From Orbaceae bacterium BiB (lineage in GTDB: Bacteria; Pseudomonadota; Gammaproteobacteria; Enterobacterales; Orbaceae): a stretch of DNA of 64,000 nucleotides. Below the pieces are notes generated by a model. That model was not told the DNA's origin, ran no database searches, and saw only the letters and a program-made list of their open reading frames with translations. The stretch lies in assembly GCA_036251205.1 (NCBI GenBank), contig CP133958.1, positions 992,001-1,056,000 of the forward strand. Direction: 5' to 3'. Every line of letters starts with the position of its first letter. Position 1 is the stretch's first letter. Shown here piece by piece: positions 46,103-55,938 of this stretch. The position numbers were made by a program, and so were the translations under genes.

Positions 46103-48580
46103 ATGTATGTCTATCAATTACTGTCAACCAAAGCATGGCAACAGCAAGAAGAAGCTTATCAATTGGCTCGCGAGGCAGGGCAGGGATATTTACCTAAACC
46201 CAAACGCATTAAACACTTTTATGATACGGGCTATGATGACATTGTTAAACAATTAGTCTCTGAGCCAGAGAGTTGTAAAAACTTCTATCCGGTTTTACAG
46301 CAAGTCGGGTTACCTTACCAAAGTTATTATCATAAAATTCCCGATCAAGTATCCAAGGTATTAAAAACAGCCTTATTTACTGAATCCGCGATACTGATTG
46401 AGTTACCACCACAAAGTGGCCATTATGTTGAATCGTCAACTAGCGAACAATTCGACACCCTGCCATCGCTTATCAAAAAAGAGCCCTACTATGAACCGGA
46501 TAACAGTTGGTTAGTGGTTGATTTGGTTAATCATCAGCCAGAACTAATGGATATTCGTGATGGTAAGGATAGCCAGCAAACGATTACCAAAGTACAAACA
46601 AGCCCTAACGAAATATTTTTAAGGCATGGCGATACCTTTTCGGTTAGTGAAGTACTGCCGAAAGTGCATCTATTCATTGGCGGCAACCAAGGTGAAACCG
46701 ATTTAACACTACGCGGTGAAAAATCACTGCGGGTTAAAAAGCTAGCACAGAAATGGCTGGATGAACTCAGTACGCTATTACGCTCAGGTAACTCCCCCTT
46801 TACCATAGAACAAGATGAAGCGCTGGTCAGCGCCATCAATTATGGTTTTTCGCCTCAGCATTACTCACCGATAAAAAAACTCGATGATAAAAGTCCATTT
46901 CGTCCCGATGAGCGCATTGGCGCCCTATTTTATCAAGTCGTATTAGTGCTTAACCAAACTCAATTTATTACCGCTACCGAGCGTATCGGTGATTTGGGGT
47001 ATGACGAGAGTGAAGGTGCCATTACTGACCCCGTATTACTCAAACAAGCCATCAAAGCACTACACCATCTTCGTCATAGCGACGGTTATGATAAAACGGA
47101 TTATGCTTACAAGAGTGACCTACTTGCCAAAATTGCCCGTGAATACTTAAATAAACCATTAATACTCGATGGTACCGGGCAAGATAATGATTATGAAACA
47201 AAACTCAAACAACAAATTAATCACGATATACAGGCCGATGAACTCAAGGATATTGATAGCCTTTACTTCAATGCCATTAAACTACTCAAACACCTGCGCG
47301 AACCTGGATTGATTAAGCATGTACAGACCCGACGTGAATATCGATTAAAGGCAACAAAACTTAATTATCAATATATTGCGTTGCCGCAAGCTGAAGGATT
47401 TTATCTTCAGTACCACAAAGACCATAAATACGCCATCACCTCGGTAAGCCAAGGATACCGTTTTATCGGTCGGTTTAATCCGCAAGGGCTTGCCGATATC
47501 AAAGTGCCACAAAAATGGGCAAAAATTGATGATTGGCAGCTCGCTACCGCCGCTGTCGATGTGTCATTTATAGATGAGTACTTTAGTGATATTGAACAAC
47601 ATCATCTCAGCAATGCCAGTCAAGGAATAACGACAGGTAGCCTCTTAGGCCCAACCGGTATGTTGATTGGCGGCATATCTGGCTACCTTTACGGTGATGA
47701 AATTAAATCGACCTATACAAAATATGAAAATCAGATTTTGGGGGCGGCGCAAGTTGCCGGAGGTGTATTAACGCTGGCGGCTGCCGGCGCCATTGAGAGC
47801 GGGTCACTCGGCACGGGTACTGCCGTAGCTGTTGCCTTAGGGTTTGTCGGTAGTGATGCCATCGCAGCAGGTATAAGTCGGATGTTAACCGATAAAGAAG
47901 TTACTACCCTTGGGGAAGATATGATTGCCTGGTCAGAGCTGGTACCTAAAGGCTATGAAGGCATTACTTATGGGCTAGTTGATTTAGCGTTAGGTAGTAA
48001 AATAATGTTTCTGAGCAAAGTGCCGTCAGCTACGCGCAATATTGTCTCGATTAAATACCTCCCCCCTGCTGGGCAAAAATCTTCGTTAATGAGAGATGTC
48101 AAAGTCTATATTGATAAGCTGTCTAAAAATACTCAAAAGCAGCGGCATATCATAAAATATAAAAAATATGAATTTGTGACAAAAGAAATTTATTCTATAT
48201 TAAAAACCGAACCAAATTCAGCGTTTTTTTGGTCAGGTAAAACAGACAACATAGGCGGAGCTGTTGTTGCAGAACAAATTGCTAAATCAAAATCGGGAAC
48301 TACTTTAGAATTACTGATAAAGGAGAAAAATGTAAATATACCTGAGTGGAATTTACATGACCCTTTATCCATAAAAGCTTGGGAGGAAGTTTCCGAAGTT
48401 TACGCGACACAGGTCTCTGGAGAGGTTAAAGCTGTTGTAGGCACCCATCTACGTCCCGGTAATATATGGGAAAATATAGAACTACCTAGATTAAAAAACA
48501 ACGAGAATGTTACTCAAATAATAACAATAGATCCAAAAAATAAAATTGAGAAAATAATATTTATAAGAGGTAAAGAATGA
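46103..48580 (+). CDS. Polymorphic toxin with central Gly/Ala-rich region and C-terminal toxin domain
   Basis: An 825-residue protein. The N-terminal 500 residues are of unknown type. A glycine- and alanine-rich, weakly hydrophobic stretch lies at about 510-600 (GSLLGPTGMLIGGISGYLYG, then AQVAGGVLTLAAAGAIESG). The C-terminal 150 residues form a distinct domain: FFWSGKTDNIGGAVVAEQIA, then GTTLELL, VSEVYATQVSGEVKAVVG and RPGNIWENIELPRLKNN. I associate this set of motifs with C-terminal toxin domains of Rhs/CDI-type proteins, but cannot assign the activity with confidence. The next gene overlaps its end by 4 bases and resembles an immunity gene. Delivery route is unknown; T6SS is plausible. Confidence 0.7.
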   Translation: MYVYQLLSTKAWQQQEEAYQLAREAGQGYLPKPKRIKHFYDTGYDDIVKQLVSEPESCKNFYPVLQQVGLPYQSYYHKIPDQVSKVLKTALFTESAILIELPPQSGHYVESSTSEQFDTLPSLIKKEPYYEPDNSWLVVDLVNHQPELMDIRDGKDSQQTITKVQTSPNEIFLRHGDTFSVSEVLPKVHLFIGGNQGETDLTLRGEKSLRVKKLAQKWLDELSTLLRSGNSPFTIEQDEALVSAINYGFSPQHYSPIKKLDDKSPFRPDERIGALFYQVVLVLNQTQFITATERIGDLGYDESEGAITDPVLLKQAIKALHHLRHSDGYDKTDYAYKSDLLAKIAREYLNKPLILDGTGQDNDYETKLKQQINHDIQADELKDIDSLYFNAIKLLKHLREPGLIKHVQTRREYRLKATKLNYQYIALPQAEGFYLQYHKDHKYAITSVSQGYRFIGRFNPQGLADIKVPQKWAKIDDWQLATAAVDVSFIDEYFSDIEQHHLSNASQGITTGSLLGPTGMLIGGISGYLYGDEIKSTYTKYENQILGAAQVAGGVLTLAAAGAIESGSLGTGTAVAVALGFVGSDAIAAGISRMLTDKEVTTLGEDMIAWSELVPKGYEGITYGLVDLALGSKIMFLSKVPSATRNIVSIKYLPPAGQKSSLMRDVKVYIDKLSKNTQKQRHIIKYKKYEFVTKEIYSILKTEPNSAFFWSGKTDNIGGAVVAEQIAKSKSGTTLELLIKEKNVNIPEWNLHDPLSIKAWEEVSEVYATQVSGEVKAVVGTHLRPGNIWENIELPRLKNNENVTQIITIDPKNKIEKIIFIRGKE

Positions 48581-48807
48581 AAATAACAGGAACGAATCAT
48601 TATATTAGAGTTTTATTTGATGATAACCATGAAATAGTGATAACTGGAGAATTAGTTATCGGTGGATTTTATGCAGATAAAAATAGTATAAAATTATGGG
48701 AGCAGCCCTATTCTAACGAAATAATAAATGAAGACAAGAAACAACAGATAATTAGAAATATCGAAAATTACACTAAAAATACAGAAATGAAAATTATTTT
48801 TGAATAA
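48577..48807 (+). CDS. Small immunity protein, Imm74-like
   Basis: A 76-residue acidic protein whose ATG overlaps the toxin stop (ATGA). The sequence MKITGTNHYIRVLFDDNH, then GELVIGGFYADKNSIKLWEQ, resembles the Imm74 family as I remember it. The overlap guarantees co-expression with the toxin. It is the most likely cognate immunity protein of the C-terminal toxin domain. Confidence 0.7.
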   Translation: MKITGTNHYIRVLFDDNHEIVITGELVIGGFYADKNSIKLWEQPYSNEIINEDKKQQIIRNIENYTKNTEMKIIFE

Positions 48808-48846
48808 CATATTGTTATTTTTCATTTAGCTAATTGAGATTAAATT

Positions 48847-49227
48847 ATGAGTAATTATTATTGTAAAATATTTCTCAATGCTCCAATTACAATAGAGGAG
48901 CTGTCGCAAAAGATTAGTTCTTTTGGGAATGTTAGTTTTAACAAATTTTTTTCTGCTGAAAATGATATTTTTACTATTAATATACAATACAATAAAGAAT
49001 TTAATGAAACCAATACTCAAGATTTTCCTGATGGTTTTTTATTCTATCCCTATTTTATAGAGATAGATCTTATTGATGAAGCAAAAGAATTGCAATATAA
49101 GGCATTCATCGAACAATTGTTAACTTACTTGTGGACTGAACAATATCAAATAGTCGCATCATGTGACTTTGAAGAAGAACTGCCTCATAAAGGTGGGTAT
49201 AATCAACTCATAAACAAACGAATGTAA
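48847..49227 (+). CDS. Second candidate immunity protein
   Basis: A 126-residue acidic soluble protein (pattern of FYPYFIEIDLIDEAKELQYK and LLTYLWTEQYQIVASCDFEE) 39 bases after the first immunity gene. ATG 48847, with TTGAGAT upstream but no strong Shine-Dalgarno. Not assigned to a family. Downstream immunity genes without a toxin often come from earlier toxin alleles displaced by recombination. Confidence 0.55.
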   Translation: MSNYYCKIFLNAPITIEELSQKISSFGNVSFNKFFSAENDIFTINIQYNKEFNETNTQDFPDGFLFYPYFIEIDLIDEAKELQYKAFIEQLLTYLWTEQYQIVASCDFEEELPHKGGYNQLINKRM

Positions 49228-49329
49228 CATAATTTTTTATATTTGATAGCATTAGCTGATTTTCAATGATTATTGTTCTAAATTCACTGAATTCATTCAA
49301 TTATGGAACTTAGAAACATAAATACTGAA

Positions 49330-49628
49330 TAGATTTTAGTGCAATTGGTAAAGTAGGTACTTTACTTAATACGATGACTCAAAGCACTAATTACGCCAAA
49401 TATAAGAAAAATAATAGTTGATATTGTTAATCAAAAAATTGAACTCTTTTTTTCCTTGATGGAGAAATAAAAGAAGATGATAAAGAACGTATTTCAATTA
49501 TTGAAACAGAGGTTATCGCTGATTTTGAAGATGGTTTTAATATTGAAACAACTATAAATAGAATTGACTACCCTAAGCCGATTATAATTGAGTATGGCTA
49601 TTATGTTTATGGAAGAAAAGAAAACTAG
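49330..49628 (+). pseudogene. Degraded remnants of toxin-immunity genes
   Basis: No intact frame. A run around 49335-49430 reads DFSAIGKVGTLLNTMTQSTN then stops. A second open run to TAG at 49626-49628 encodes about 60 codons without start (FFLDGEIKEDDKERIS, later IEYGYYVYGRKEN), like the C-terminus of a small acidic immunity protein. Likely the debris of an older toxin-immunity cassette. Confidence 0.45.
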
Positions 49629-49641
49629 CTGTAAATAGATA

Positions 49642-50910
49642 CTATGCAATTTTTACAATCTTTAGATCGTTTATTCTAGTGGTATAGGCAGGTGATAAAA
49701 AGTTTTGCTTCATTTTCCACTGCCCAGTAACACCTTGTGATGCAAAAAATAATTTCGATGAACACATTTTATTAATTTTATCTAATGTGGTCATGAGTTT
49801 TTCACTTCGCAGGTTCACATTTGAGTCTGAAAATAAATCATATTGATTGGTTTCAGTCTGGCAAAAGTCATTCAATATGACACCGGCTTTTTGATATTCC
49901 CTGCCCTCAACCCATATTTGCTTAAGTAATCGATTTGCTACAGCTAATAATTTTCGGGTGTCGGAGGTTGCACTGAGTTTTTCAGATGAAGCGTTACTAT
50001 AATATATTTGCTTTGAATCGAAAGGACTCGTTTTTATAAATACAGTTATGTGCTTGCAATACTGTTTATCTTCACGTAATTTTTCCGCAGCTCTTGCTGT
50101 ATAATTGCTAATGGCCTCTGATAAAATAGCAATATCTGTCACTTTAGTGCCAAATGAGCGTGAACAAACAATTTGTTGTCTTGGTGCTGAAATGCTTTCG
50201 AGTGTAAGACATGATTCACCATTTAGCTCACGAATAGTTCGTTCAAGTACCACGCTAAACTGTTTTTTAGCTTCAAGTGGTGACCATTTAGCTAAATCCA
50301 ATGCCGTTTTTATATTGAATTTATGGAGCTGTTGACTCAGTGATCGTCCAACGCCCCATATCTCTTCAACAGGCGTTAATGACATCAGCTTAATTTGACG
50401 ACGTTGATCAGTTAAATCAACCACGCCTTGTGTTTTACTCCATTTTTTGGCTGCATAATTTGCTAATTTAGCCAATGTTTTAGTTTGGCCAATACCTACA
50501 CCAACGGTTAAATGGGTATGCTGCTTGACTGCACTTCTTATTTTATGACCTAATGTGACAAATGGAATTAATTGATCTAAGGTTGTAACATCACAAAAGG
50601 CTTCATCTATACTATAAACTTCAAGTTCAGGAATTAATGATTTAATCGTATCCATTACTCGCTGAGACATATCGGCATACAGCGCATAATTACTGCTGAA
50701 CACATGAATATTATTGTTTTTTAGATATGAATCAGGTAATTTAAAATAGGGATGTCCCATTTTTATCCCAAGTGCTTTAGCTTCATTTGAACGTGCGATA
50801 ACGCAGCCATCATTATTGCTCAGCACAATAACTGGCTTATCTTTTAAATCCGGTCTGAATATCTTTTCACAGCTTGCATAAAAGGAATTCACATCAACAT
50901 GTGCAAACAT
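49642..50910 (-). CDS. umuC: DNA polymerase V catalytic subunit UmuC
   Basis: A 422-residue Y-family translesion polymerase. MFAHVDVNSFYASCEKIF carries the first catalytic Asp, and YSIDEAFCD carries the Asp-Glu pair. Other landmarks are LSNNDGCVIARSNEAK, TVGVGIGQTKTLAKLANYAAKK and the helix-hairpin-helix region VEEIWGVGRSLSQQL. It starts 3 bases after umuD, and together they would form pol V for SOS mutagenesis. Expression follows the LexA box at 51347. It lies in an accessory region, where umuDC-type pairs are common. Confidence 0.95.
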   Translation of the reverse strand: MFAHVDVNSFYASCEKIFRPDLKDKPVIVLSNNDGCVIARSNEAKALGIKMGHPYFKLPDSYLKNNNIHVFSSNYALYADMSQRVMDTIKSLIPELEVYSIDEAFCDVTTLDQLIPFVTLGHKIRSAVKQHTHLTVGVGIGQTKTLAKLANYAAKKWSKTQGVVDLTDQRRQIKLMSLTPVEEIWGVGRSLSQQLHKFNIKTALDLAKWSPLEAKKQFSVVLERTIRELNGESCLTLESISAPRQQIVCSRSFGTKVTDIAILSEAISNYTARAAEKLREDKQYCKHITVFIKTSPFDSKQIYYSNASSEKLSATSDTRKLLAVANRLLKQIWVEGREYQKAGVILNDFCQTETNQYDLFSDSNVNLRSEKLMTTLDKINKMCSSKLFFASQGVTGQWKMKQNFLSPAYTTRINDLKIVKIA

Positions 50911-50913
50911 AGA

Positions 50914-51321
50914 TTAAGTCTCATGAATAACAAATGTAACCACACCAAATATCTCTAGATCCGTTTCATCTTTCATCGTAATAGGTTCATAGTTAGGATT
51001 CATCGGTAATAATGTGATGACTTCGCCAAGTTGGAGTTTTTTAACAGTAAATTCACCGGATACAGAGGCAATTACGATATCACCATGGGTTGGAGTTTTA
51101 GCCGAATCAACAACCAGGATATCGCCTGAACTTATTTGCCCCTCAATCATCGAATCGCCTGAAGCTTTGAGTAGGTATGTTGCAGACGGATGTCTAATTA
51201 AAAGCTCGTTTAAATCAATTCGTTTCTCAACAAAATCTTGTGCAGGACTGGGAAATCCAGCTGATATAGAATCACCAAAAAAAGGAATAAGATAAAGTTT
51301 ATCTTTGTAATAACTATTCAT
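50914..51321 (-). CDS. umuD: SOS mutagenesis protein UmuD (S24 peptidase fold)
   Basis: A 135-residue LexA-like self-cleaving protein. The catalytic Ser is in [10 protein letters not shown] and the Lys in [10 protein letters not shown]. The self-cleavage site is probably the Ala-Gly pair in [10 protein letters not shown]. RecA-stimulated cleavage gives UmuD', which joins UmuC. It directly precedes umuC in one operon. Confidence 0.95.
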   Translation of the reverse strand: MNSYYKDKLYLIPFFGDSISAGFPSPAQDFVEKRIDLNELLIRHPSATYLLKASGDSMIEGQISSGDILVVDSAKTPTHGDIVIASVSGEFTVKKLQLGEVITLLPMNPNYEPITMKDETDLEIFGVVTFVIHET

Positions 51322-51346
51322 AATTATTTTAATTAAAGCCTCATCT

Positions 51347-51362
51347 CTGTTTATATATACAG
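51347..51362 (-). promoter_or_regulatory. LexA (SOS) box of umuDC
   Basis: CTGT-TTATATAT-ACAG, a perfect match to the CTGT-N8-ACAG LexA consensus with the usual alternating AT spacer, 26 bases upstream of umuD. Confidence 0.93.
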
Positions 51363-51947
51363 TATAGCAATTTAATTTATGAATAAAATATCGAGACTGT
51401 GTAAAAATTGATAAAAAGTACGCATGTAACGAAAATGATGTGCTTTAATATTGTAAAGTAACAATTAATTATTGGATTGCCTTTTCCCTCAAAAAGCCTT
51501 TTGGGTTTTGCGCCCGTAGCCTTTTCCAGATAGGGCCATTCCCATTATGGCCCCATTACCATTAATTATTTACCCTTTAAACCCCTTACCATTGATACAT
51601 TTACCATTATAACTTACTACCCTTGTTTTGGGCCATTTAACCCTTTTTAGCTGTTTTGTTGAGTTCGGTGATGATTTGCTTGCTAACCTCATGGATTGCT
51701 TCAGAGACGTCAGTATTGCACACACAACGGACTTGCTCCAGTGTCCAAAGATTATCCATTTCAATCAGTAGTTTGATCTTTAATTCCACTTGTGTAAAAA
51801 TAAATACTATTTAAGATACATCCGTTAACCTGCATCAACTTTTTGCCATGGGATTATTACTTAATTGGAATTGCAATGATCATTATCGTTCACACAAGCA
51901 ATAGAAATATCATTGCTCAATTCATCATCATATTCCTGTGCAATATT
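51363..51947 (-). other. Intergenic region with unusual purine-rich repeats and a 50-codon ORF
   Basis: On the minus strand 51480-51645 is rich in G/A with repeated AATGGTAA and AATGGG units and several GGCCC blocks, unlike its neighbours. A frame from GTG 51789 to TAA 51637 (50 codons; LIEMDNLWTLEQVRCVCNTD, then EVSKQIITELNKTAKKG) looks protein-like but has no clear ribosome-binding site. Possibly the remains of an ICE or phage gene. Confidence 0.35.
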
Positions 51948-53015
51948 TTAGATTTCTTTTGGCCATTTACCGGTTGTTTGCTGTAACCAGTTCAATACAG
52001 CTCTAGTATAAGATCGATCATTAAGCAATGAAAATAGCGTGTAACATAGTAATAGTAATAATGGGAAAAACTGTAATCCTAATGCTATTGGTAACGCATC
52101 GAAAGTAAAAAATAAAATCGAAAAGAATCCAGTAGGAATCGTGAGAGCATACAAATACCGTAATACAACTTTTGCTTTCTTTTTACTCATCCAAAGACAG
52201 TGACAAAATAAATAACTTGCACCATCACTATGATTAATCATCCCTTGAATTTTATTACGCGCAAAAACCAAACTCAATTTGTCACCTGTAGCAATAAAAG
52301 TTGGGTGCGTAGAATAATAGATAACGGGAATAAAAAAATTAGCCAACGAATAACAATACTCAGTAAAAAATAATCCTGTACGATTAAAATTAAATCTTAC
52401 TGTTTGCCGTTCGTCATAATAAGACGAACTAACATTATTCGCAATGCCTTCATAAACTGGAAGATCGGTTGGAAGACATAATAAAGCTTTGCGAACCTCA
52501 AAAACTGAGCTTTTCATCAAACTCATATCGCCTTTTTTTAATTTAAAAAATTGATTTCGTAAAAAAATTTGTTTAGGCAAGAATAAGTTAACCAAGCGGA
52601 ATAATGTTGCGAAAAAACACCAACTAATTATACAGAAAGAGAATACAGTAAACATGGCTGCCATAAATTCCAAATTTAACAAGAAACAGGCTAGTGCAAC
52701 TAACGGAAAAATAAAAGTATAATGATGAGGGATGCAATAATTTAACTTATTTCGGATAGACAAATCCCCTTTAAATGAAACCAACCAATGAAGCCAATAA
52801 GTACCATCATCAAGCTGGTGAGAACCTACCTGAATTCTATCACCATTTTTTAATTCATCTAAAATAGTAACGTCACTAAACTGGTGTTCATAAAAATAAT
52901 ATACTTCTTTATTCGTAATAATTCGATAACAACGATTATTTTGATCAGAAAATATATCATATTGACAAAATTTGGAGGTAATAAAATGACAGTTATTTTT
53001 CATACTAACGTGCAT
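51948..53015 (-). CDS. Multi-pass membrane protein of unknown function
   Basis: A 355-residue protein with a soluble N-terminus (about 1-95), two membrane segments at about 95-145 (TFIFPLVALACFLLNLEFMA and following), a soluble middle and two further segments near the C-terminus (ALTIPTGFFSILFFTFDALP, LGLQFFPLLLLLCYTLF). Composition and layout recall membrane immunity proteins of T6SS effectors, but no family is recognised and no effector adjoins. The first residues (MHVSMKNN) leave two possible starts. Confidence 0.6.
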   Translation of the reverse strand: MHVSMKNNCHFITSKFCQYDIFSDQNNRCYRIITNKEVYYFYEHQFSDVTILDELKNGDRIQVGSHQLDDGTYWLHWLVSFKGDLSIRNKLNYCIPHHYTFIFPLVALACFLLNLEFMAAMFTVFSFCIISWCFFATLFRLVNLFLPKQIFLRNQFFKLKKGDMSLMKSSVFEVRKALLCLPTDLPVYEGIANNVSSSYYDERQTVRFNFNRTGLFFTEYCYSLANFFIPVIYYSTHPTFIATGDKLSLVFARNKIQGMINHSDGASYLFCHCLWMSKKKAKVVLRYLYALTIPTGFFSILFFTFDALPIALGLQFFPLLLLLCYTLFSLLNDRSYTRAVLNWLQQTTGKWPKEI

Positions 53016-53233
53016 CTTTCATTTAAAGTTAATTTTAAAAATAATATATTGGGTCGTTTTCAGGTATAATTTTGTTATTTATACATTACTCTTTTTTCAT
53101 TTCAGAAAAAATCCGTTGATTATTCTACCCATTTATTTTTAAATTAAATAGATAATAAACGCTCAAATAAATCAGACTATACCTTAATTGATGTGCCATC
53201 GATTTATTAGAGAGTACTATTAAATAATTTTAC

Positions 53234-53776
53234 TCACAAACCAGTCGATTCCTCATTTTTTCTTATCGTTACCGGTCCATAAACCATAAAGACTCTAGTG
53301 ACTCCAGAAAGACCACTATACCCTCCTTCTCCTTTACTTAAATAGCAGGCAAGGGCCGTAAGCTCCCAAGCCTCATCCATCGACACAATAATTTTACGTG
53401 TATTTAATTGGCTTAGTTTATATTGCTCACCAAAGATTTTTACTTTCTTAGAAAATTCAGCTACTGATTCATTTATTGAAGGATGATCCCACGCCCATAA
53501 CCAGGTACTATCTTCAGTATTATATGTACCAATTACTTGGACTGGGGCTGTTATAATTAAACCCTTTTCATCGTTGATAAAGGTTATCAGACCTTCGTTT
53601 AAATCCACTGACCATGCTGCAGTATCAAGCCCCCATGTATTTATTGCAGCCTGTGTCCGCAACTCCATTTCATTATTTGCTCGCTTAATTGTTAATTCAG
53701 GCTCTGAAAAAACTCTCGCTGAATGATGACTTCCCTTTTCTTTATTACAAAAAAACTTTTTAAAAAAATTAATCAT
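53234..53776 (-). CDS. DUF6882-like protein
   Basis: A 180-residue soluble protein. The middle reads AAWSVDLNEGLITFINDEKG, then ITAPVQVIGTYNT and TWLWAWDHPSI, phrases I associate with DUF6882 proteins often found near secreted toxin genes. ATG 53776 with AAAGAG eight bases upstream is preferred to a GTG at 53800. Function unknown; context suggests immunity or an accessory role. Confidence 0.65.
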   Translation of the reverse strand: MINFFKKFFCNKEKGSHHSARVFSEPELTIKRANNEMELRTQAAINTWGLDTAAWSVDLNEGLITFINDEKGLIITAPVQVIGTYNTEDSTWLWAWDHPSINESVAEFSKKVKIFGEQYKLSQLNTRKIIVSMDEAWELTALACYLSKGEGGYSGLSGVTRVFMVYGPVTIRKNEESTGL

Positions 53777-53793
53777 TTTATTTACTCTTTCAT

Positions 53794-53956
53794 TTAGCAC
53801 AAAATAACCTTACAATATTTATTGGTATTTCCATCTATCAAATCGTAATCTTGTAACCGATACCCGTTATATAAATCAACACCTATCAAATTTAATAAAT
53901 CAATATTAATTGACTCAATAATAAGCAAATTGATTTTATTATCAATTAAATAGTTT
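53794..53956 (-). pseudogene. Short gene remnant upstream of the DUF6882-like gene
   Basis: An open minus-strand frame of about 53 codons (TLNYLIDNKINLLIIESINI, then GVDLYNGYRLQDYDLIDGN) ending at TAA 53794, without a start. It looks like the 3' end of a lost gene. The rest of the 53801-54077 gap is AT-rich with nothing else seen. Confidence 0.3.
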
Positions 53957-54077
53957 AATGTATATTACTCACTTAGTTATCCACTGATTTTGTGGATAAC
54001 TAAATTGCAAAGTATTATTTATTCCTGATTAATATTAGCAATATGGAAATCACATTCTCATTAACTTGTACTACCAA

Positions 54078-55903
54078 CTACAAGTTAGTTGATAATTCAT
54101 TAGATAATATTTCAGCTTGTGCAAGCACTTCTTCAGTCGCCAGCAGTGACATATCGGGTGGATAGCCATATCTTTTAAGTAATCTTTTTACCACAACCCT
54201 AATTTTAGCTCTTGCCGATTCTTTCTTTGTCCAATCTAAAGTAACATTACTGCGGATCGCTTCAGTTAACACAACAGCCAATTCTCGTAATTTCTCTTTT
54301 TGCATCAATTCACGAGCACTCTGATTATCAGCAACGGCCGTGTAAAAGGCATATTCATAAGAGCTAAGATTAAGTTGCTTGGCTAAGCTATCGGACTCTT
54401 GAATAGTTTTTGCTAATTTAATTAGCTCATCAATGACTTCGGCAGCGGTCAGCACCTTGTTTTGGTAACCATTTATTGCTGAAGTTAACATATCAATCAA
54501 TCTTTTACCTTGCGTGATACTTTGATTCATCCTAACCTTAATTTCATCAGCCAATAATTTTTTTAAGGTTTCAAGCGCAATATTTTTATGTTGATAGTTC
54601 TTCATTTCCAATAAGAACTCTTCTGACAGAATTGATATATCAGGCTTTTGTATCCCTGCTGCATCAAAAATATCAACCACATTATCGGTCACTAATGCTT
54701 CATCAATCGTTTGCTTTACTCGAATCTCTAAACTTTCATTATGACCGTGGGTAGCATCGTTTGAAATCTCAGTGAATTTATTTAAACGAGCTTTAACGGC
54801 TTGGAAAAAAGCAATTTCAGGCGTTGCTTCCATCGCTTTATCATGGGGCGTTGCAAGTGCATACGCTTGTGACAAAGCTGCTACCGCAGCAAGAAAACGC
54901 GCTTTTCCTTTACCATTATCGAGACCAAGAATATAATCTTCTGCCTCTAAAATAATCGTTAAGCGCTGTGATGTTGTTGCTGTAAAATATGCTTTATAAG
55001 CATAACCAGACATCATATCTTCAAGGATTTCGAGCTTTTCCTCCATCAGAGCAACAGCCTCTTCCTGAACCTGAGCCGGTTCGCCACGTCCTCCAGCATC
55101 AGAATAAAAAGACAGCGCTTCTTTTAAGTCTGATGCAATACCGAGATAATCGACAATTAAACCACCAATTTTATCTTTATATACCCGGTTTACACGTGCA
55201 ATGGCCTGCATCAAATTGTGGCCTTTCATCGGCTTATCAATATACATGGTATGCAAACTTGGTGCATCAAACCCCGTTAACCACATATCACGAACAATGA
55301 CTAATTTCAGCTTATCGTCATCATCTTTCATACGATTTACTAATAATTGACGTTCTTTTTTGGTAGTATGATGTTTGGCAATCTCTGGACCATCAGAGGC
55401 CGAGGATGTCATCACAACCTTAATTATTCCATCATTTAAATCATCACTGTGCCACTGCGGTTTAAGTCGGATAATTTCGTTGTAAAGTTCAGCTGCGATT
55501 CGACGAGACATGGTAACAACCATTCCTTTACCTGTTCCTGCATTCGATTTTAAGCGTAATTCAAAGTGCTGAACAATATCAACTGCAATCGCTTTAATTC
55601 GTTCTCGGCTACCAATCAAGCCTTCAACTCTTGCCCATTTTGAACGTTCTTTTTGGGTTTCAATCAATTCATCTTCATTAAACTCATCATCAAATGCTTG
55701 AATCAGCTCTCTACCTTCTTCACTGATGGCAATTTTAGCCAAACGGCTTTCATAAAAAATTCGTACTGTAGCACCGTCTTCAACAGCTTGGGATATATCG
55801 TAAATATCAACATAGTTTCCAAAAACAGCGGGCGTATTAACGTCGGTCTTTTCAATGGGAGTACCCGTAAAACCTAAATAGGTCGCATTAGGTAACGCTG
55901 ATC
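54078..55903 (-). pseudogene. hsdR: Type I restriction endonuclease R subunit, 3' part only
   Basis: About 608 codons of HsdR, beginning inside the helicase region at [20 protein letters not shown] (motif III) and continuing with [38 protein letters not shown] and [17 protein letters not shown] (motifs V and VI), then the helical C-terminus. The nuclease domain and Walker A half are missing: the frame meets the IS3-family element at 55904 and does not resume on its other side. hsdM and hsdS are absent. It cannot cut DNA as it stands. Confidence 0.9.
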
Positions 55904-55938
55904 TGCCCACATTTTAGTGGAGAGTTATTTTCAAATTA

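Noticed and set aside
46534-46839. 101-codon minus-strand frame inside the polymorphic toxin
   Set aside because: Serine-rich shadow of the toxin frame without start signals.
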